From Diplolepis rosae (Eukaryota > Arthropoda > Insecta > Hymenoptera > Diplolepididae): a DNA stretch of 64,000 nucleotides. The notes beneath the pieces were generated by a model. The model was not told the DNA's origin and did not search any database. It saw only the letters and a program-made list of their open reading frames with translations. A program made the translations under genes and the position numbers. Location of the stretch: NCBI GenBank assembly GCA_030998225.1, contig JAPYXD010000262.1, forward strand, positions 620,001-684,000, written 5' to 3'. Below are positions 60,301 to 64,000 of the stretch, one piece after another. Positions within the stretch are counted from its first letter, which is position 1. The number at the start of each line of letters is the position of its first letter.

Positions 60301-61821
60301 AGTTTCCATTCCCTGAACCTGGAACACTACCCACGGAATTGCTTACCATTACTGGTATATTATGAACTGCATCTCCAGTCATGTCATCTATAAAAAAAAG
60401 AAATATTTATCTTTCACTGCTTGATCAAACTTTTCAAATCATGTTTACATTAATTTGTCTGTTGTTTTCTCACCGCTTGGAGTTGGTGGCATTATTGGTG
60501 AGGTAGAAGCAGACAAAGACTGATATCCACCGTTCAACATTCCATTGACAGCCAGAGATCCTAAATTTGGGGCATCCACAATTCCTGGTGACTGTCCTCG
60601 GCCTAATATAAAGTTATTGCTTCCATTTAAAGTCGCGTTATCTGAGTTTGCGAGATTATTTCCAAGTTTTGCAAGAGCTTGAAGATTACTAATAGCGTGA
60701 TCTCCAGCAAAAAGATCAGCAAGGTTAAAGGATGGAGTGGGGCTTGGATTTGAGCTTGAGCCGACGACTCCACTATCTCCAACGATTTCGACTTTTTCTG
60801 CGAGACTCGCCAACTGCTGCAAATTGTATTCCTGGATACTTGTGAGTCCATGGATTGGTCCTGGGGAAAGGGTAACAGGGGGAGGTGGAGGAGGTACATT
60901 TTGTGGACTAGATGGCGGTGGGATTGTAAAGGAAGGTTCACCTTCAAATGAAGATTGCATCGAGGTAGGAAGAGAGATCGGAGAAGTTGTGCTGATAGTG
61001 CTTGGGCATCCTATCGAGGAATGAGCCATCTGCGGAGCCACCACACCTCCCTGCATGCTCTTCGCGCTTTCAGGGGCTGTTTTTGATAATGTGTTTTCAG
61101 TCTGAAATGACCCAAATGCTTCCTAAAATAAAAAGATCCGTTTAAATTATGTATCTACTAGTTCCAATATTTATTATCGAAATTGAAACTAATTTAAATC
61201 AAGACATTATTACGTACTTTAACAGTCTTTTCAAAGTTATCATAATCTGTCTGGAACTCAATGAAGAATGAAATTTTAGGCTTTGGCATGTTCTTTATTA
61301 AACTTAATAACTGATTGCCTACGACACGTCGAAGGGATAAAATCTCTACAGCATCTCCATGTTCCAGGAGTCTAGATGTGAAACGACACGCATTTTCTAT
61401 TTTTTCCACATTTTTCTCCACGCTGAAAAAAATAATTACATTATTATGAATTACAATTAAATTCAAATCACTAAGAAAAAATTTAAAACCTGTGAAAAGT
61501 ATCCATTATTTCGAGTTCTCTTTCGGAATGTAGGGTTTCGAGATCATGTAAAGCGTTATCTCGGCAATTTTCCAAAACTGCCTTATAACTTTGAAAGCTT
61601 TCCATGATGAGATCCTTGGCCTGATCACGCTGGGCTTGTAGTTCGCTAAGGGCATTTCCTAATTGCGTGTTTGTCTGGTCGCAATCAGCAATTTTAGCTT
61701 TACTCTCGTTCATTAAATTCACCAACTCTTCTTTTTGACGAGGCTCTGCATCCACTAATCGCTCATATTGATGATTTGGCGCTTTGTGTTCTACCAGTAA
61801 ACACTCATTGCATATCGGCTC
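57315..61821 (-). CDS. brat: Brat, 3' part of gene (NHL protein)
   Basis: Seven exons on the minus strand, 5' end outside the window: 61490-61821, 61218-61422, 60474-61122, 60137-60387, 59666-60023, 59290-59522 and 57315-57419, together 710 residues with all phases consistent. The first holds the end of a B-box ([10 protein letters not shown]...H), then a coiled coil into the next exon. The large exon encodes a Pro/Ser/Asn-rich linker. The last four carry the six-bladed NHL propeller ([71 protein letters not shown]), nearly identical to Drosophila Brat. Brat represses translation by binding RNA through the NHL domain and acts with Pumilio/Nanos in neural stem-cell fate. The final 34-residue exon lies 1.87 kb beyond the previous one and completes the last blade. 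Confidence 0.95.
57420..59289 (-). other. last intron of brat
   Basis: Donor AAG/GTAAGA at 59289 and acceptor TTTAAG at 57420. It contains the TIR element 58318-58717 and no further coding sequence of the gene. Confidence 0.75.
58318..58717. mobile_element. 400 bp TIR element, CTCTCTAAACCTGAATCAGT family
   Basis: TIRs CTCTCTAAACCTGAATCAGT and inverse, TA flanks (58316-58317, 58718-58719). The interior repeats AATCAGTG words near both ends. Longer relative of the 141 bp element at 13330-13470. Confidence 0.7.
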
Positions 61822-62149
61822 CTGAATGAAACAGGTTATTAAGATATATGAAGTAATTTTGCATACCACCTCATAAAGATTTTTTGGTAAATATTCAAGA
61901 GCCTTTTTGAAGAATTTATTTTTTCTTATTTATCGGAAAAACTAGATTTTATATTATATTGAAGATATATGTTAATGGTGATAGTTATCTTTAGGGTCCA
62001 AGGTTTACTAAAAATAACTTAAAGTTTTACGTAATCAGACGTTTCGGCTCTGATTAAGTTTAATATTGGCCTAGAATGTTGTTTCTTGTGCCCAAAAACT
62101 AAAGAAGGAAATCATAAAGGTCTAAAGATGCTAAATACGACAATTTAAT

Positions 62150-62325
62150 AATAAAGTTTTAATTTAAAGATTTTTAAATCTTTCTATGGAATAAAAGACG
62201 CTTTCGACTGCACCGAGATTCGAGTCCGGGTCTTTCGATTAGCAGTCGACTGCTCGAACCAACTGAGCTACAGAAAGATTTCAAATTCTTTAAATTTGAA
62301 TTTATTTGCATTATTGCGATATAAG
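62150..62325 (-). repeat. tRNA-like sequence flanked by inverted AT-rich arms
   Basis: On the minus strand, 62275-62209 reads like a tRNA: A box TAGCTCAGTTGG with D stem GCTC/GAGC, anticodon-like loop CTGCTAA on a TCGA/TCGA stem, and B box GACTCGAATCT. The acceptor stem does not close (CTTTCTG against CAGTCGAAAG) and the T stem is imperfect, so it is a pseudo-tRNA or tRNA-derived repeat. Flanks AGAAAGATTT and AATTTAAAGATTT-like blocks are inverted around it. Confidence 0.5.
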
Positions 62326-62344
62326 AATTTGAAATTGTCTACGA

Positions 62345-62436
62345 GGACACCTGTCGGCAATTTATCCTATCTGACACGCGACTAATGATCATCCGATATT
62401 GTAGGCAGCGGCAAAAATTTCCAACTTAATTAACTA
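62345..62436. repeat. dispersed repeat, partner of 2575-2670
   Basis: Inverse of the 2575-2670 block; see there. Confidence 0.5.
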
Positions 62437-62849
62437 ATAAAATTTTAAATGTATAAAAGTAAAAAATTTCCATTTTATTTTTCATTCCTTGGATTAAATA
62501 AAAAAATAGTTTTGCTTATAGCTCATGCACTTTTTGAACAAAATTTATGAGAAAAGTAAGTTTTTTTCATTTATATGTTTACTTTTATATGGCGCAGCAG
62601 TGAGGATTTCTAAAGAAGAAAGTTTAACGTATCTTCGTTCGGGTCCTGATCGGATATTTTCTTATATATATAATCAGTATTTATTCCTTTATTGTTAAAA
62701 GCAAATATGTACACAAAAATCTATTTCTTTATTTCCGCCCTTGAATTTTTTATTAAAAGTTTTAGTTGTAACGCTTCAGTTCAGCAGTTTCACTTGAAAT
62801 GGAAAATGTACAAAACATCTTTCTGAAAATTTGAGAAACGTAACAATAG

Positions 62850-63360
62850 TATATTGCATTACAAGGGACGAAACACAGCGATTGCAACGAGTGCATAAGC
62901 TGTGTTTTGTTTCGAGTAATGCATATTATTTTTCATAGCGCCTCCTTTGAAAATCCGATTTTCGGTACCTGTAGAGCGGGTTGAAACTACAATTTTCAAC
63001 CCTAGGGTTGAAAGTCTCTGTTTCAACCCACTCCACAGTTACAGCCAATCAGATTCTCAAAAGAGTTGCTATGACAAATAGTATACATTACTCGAAACAA
63101 AACACAGCGAAAGCATTTCGTGTGATTGCAGCCCTCGTTTCACTCGGGCAGAGCAAACTTCACACTCATGCAATCGCTGTGTTTCGCCCCTTGTAATGTA
63201 ATATACGATTTCATAGCAACTGTTTTGACAATTTAATTTGATGTAACTGCGTAAAGCGGGTTGAAACTTGAAAAGTTTCTGCCCTAGGGTAGAAAATCTC
63301 AGTTTCAACCCGCTTCGCAGGTACTGAAAATCGAATTTTCAATACAGGCGCTATGAAAAA
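62850..63360. repeat. palindromic repeat cluster, family of 5995-6315
   Basis: Two diverged units in inverted arrangement. Both contain GAAACACAGCGATTGCAA, TTGTTTCGAGTAATG, GCGGGTTGAAAC with its inverse GTTTCAACCCGC, CCCTAGGG and GCGCTATGAAAAA. No coding content. Confidence 0.6.
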
Positions 63361-63868
63361 GATAATAAAGCACGTCTGTTAACTTCTTTTTAGTACATTT
63401 TTTTTAAAAAATTCGAAAACTTATCGACAATTACAGTTAACTGTAAAAATGTTTGCAAGATTTTCACTCGAATGAAGTTGAAAGACGTTCTCTATCGTGT
63501 TCTGTACTATTTTTCAAATTTTCAGAAAGATATTTTGTAGAATAAAAAAGCTATATTACACGCACTTTCACAGGAATCAGCTGGAGATGCGAAAGTGAAT
63601 TAATTGAGCGGCCGAAAGAGATTTTTGAATGTCTTTAGGTTGACATGACTGAATGAAAGTAATGGGGTTATGCGCACGCATGTCTCGCGTGTCTCTGTTA
63701 ACCTCACTACAGTAGCGACGCACATAACTGCAGTTTTACATTATTCTCACGTGTCATTCAGTGTCATAGTTTCGTTGAAATGGAGTGTCCCGTCTGCTAT
63801 CACGTAAAATGCATCGAAAGTCGAATTTCTGATGCGCTTGTTATCAAAAATAGCGTACATGCCTCGTG

Positions 63869-63965
63869 GTGAATGGCGGCGATTGCTGACGAATGTGAAT
63901 TTTGCCGCCCAAGCGATACGAGGCCGGCAACACACTCGTTAGAAATCGCCGCCATTCGTCACTAC
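63869..63965. repeat. short inverted repeat at right edge
   Basis: GTGAATGGCGGCGATT (63869) pairs with AATCGCCGCCATTCGTCAC (ending about 63962), with a loop of about 60 bases. Part of an element that may continue past the window. Confidence 0.5.
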
Positions 63966-64000
63966 ATATGTAATACATTATTTTGACACACCTCTCAGGG

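Noticed and set aside
62209..62275. Functional tRNA-Ser(GCT) gene
   Set aside because: The acceptor stem does not pair, the D-arm type does not suit tRNA-Ser, there is no long variable arm and the T stem is imperfect.

Overview
This is a gene-sparse, AT-rich piece of an animal nuclear genome, almost certainly an insect. Three conserved metazoan genes with short GT-AG introns are present: wolframin, a VIP36-type L-type lectin and the NHL protein Brat. Mariner, P-element/THAP and Penelope-like debris fits an insect; Hymenoptera is plausible from the mariner types but is not proven. No prokaryotic features are seen.

Layout: 0-5 kb holds Penelope-like retroelement pieces carrying hammerhead-ribozyme-like cores, plus an internally deleted mariner. 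From 4.5 to 10.8 kb lies a pile of nested inverted repeats, including a 1.3 kb TA-flanked terminal-inverted-repeat (TIR) element. From 10.84 to 15.45 kb there is one 4.6 kb fold-back element; one arm carries a solo LTR and the other arm preserves the empty site. Wolframin (+) occupies 15.8-20.0 kb. After an unassigned gap, the lectin gene (-) occupies 23.9-29.8 kb in seven exons, with palindromic elements in its introns.

From 30 to 40 kb is repeat territory: a minisatellite beside an LTR-like promoter unit, and two copies of a hairpin-ended repeat (called family B here) in opposite orientation. A broken THAP/P-element transposase gene (-) spans 42.1-49.0 kb. It is split by a third family B copy and carries a truncated mariner near its 3' end. 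From 50 to 57 kb the sequence is mostly AT-rich with microsatellites and one small TIR element. The 3' part of brat (-) runs from 57.3 to 61.8 kb; its 5' exons lie beyond the right edge. The last 2 kb again holds palindromic repeats and a tRNA-like sequence.

The three host genes do not form a functional unit: wolframin is an ER membrane protein, the lectin a secretory-pathway cargo receptor, and Brat a translational repressor. The most striking non-genic signal is the set of four 41-nt hammerhead-like cores. All coordinates and splice sites were read by eye; repeat boundaries are approximate unless TIRs or target duplications are named.
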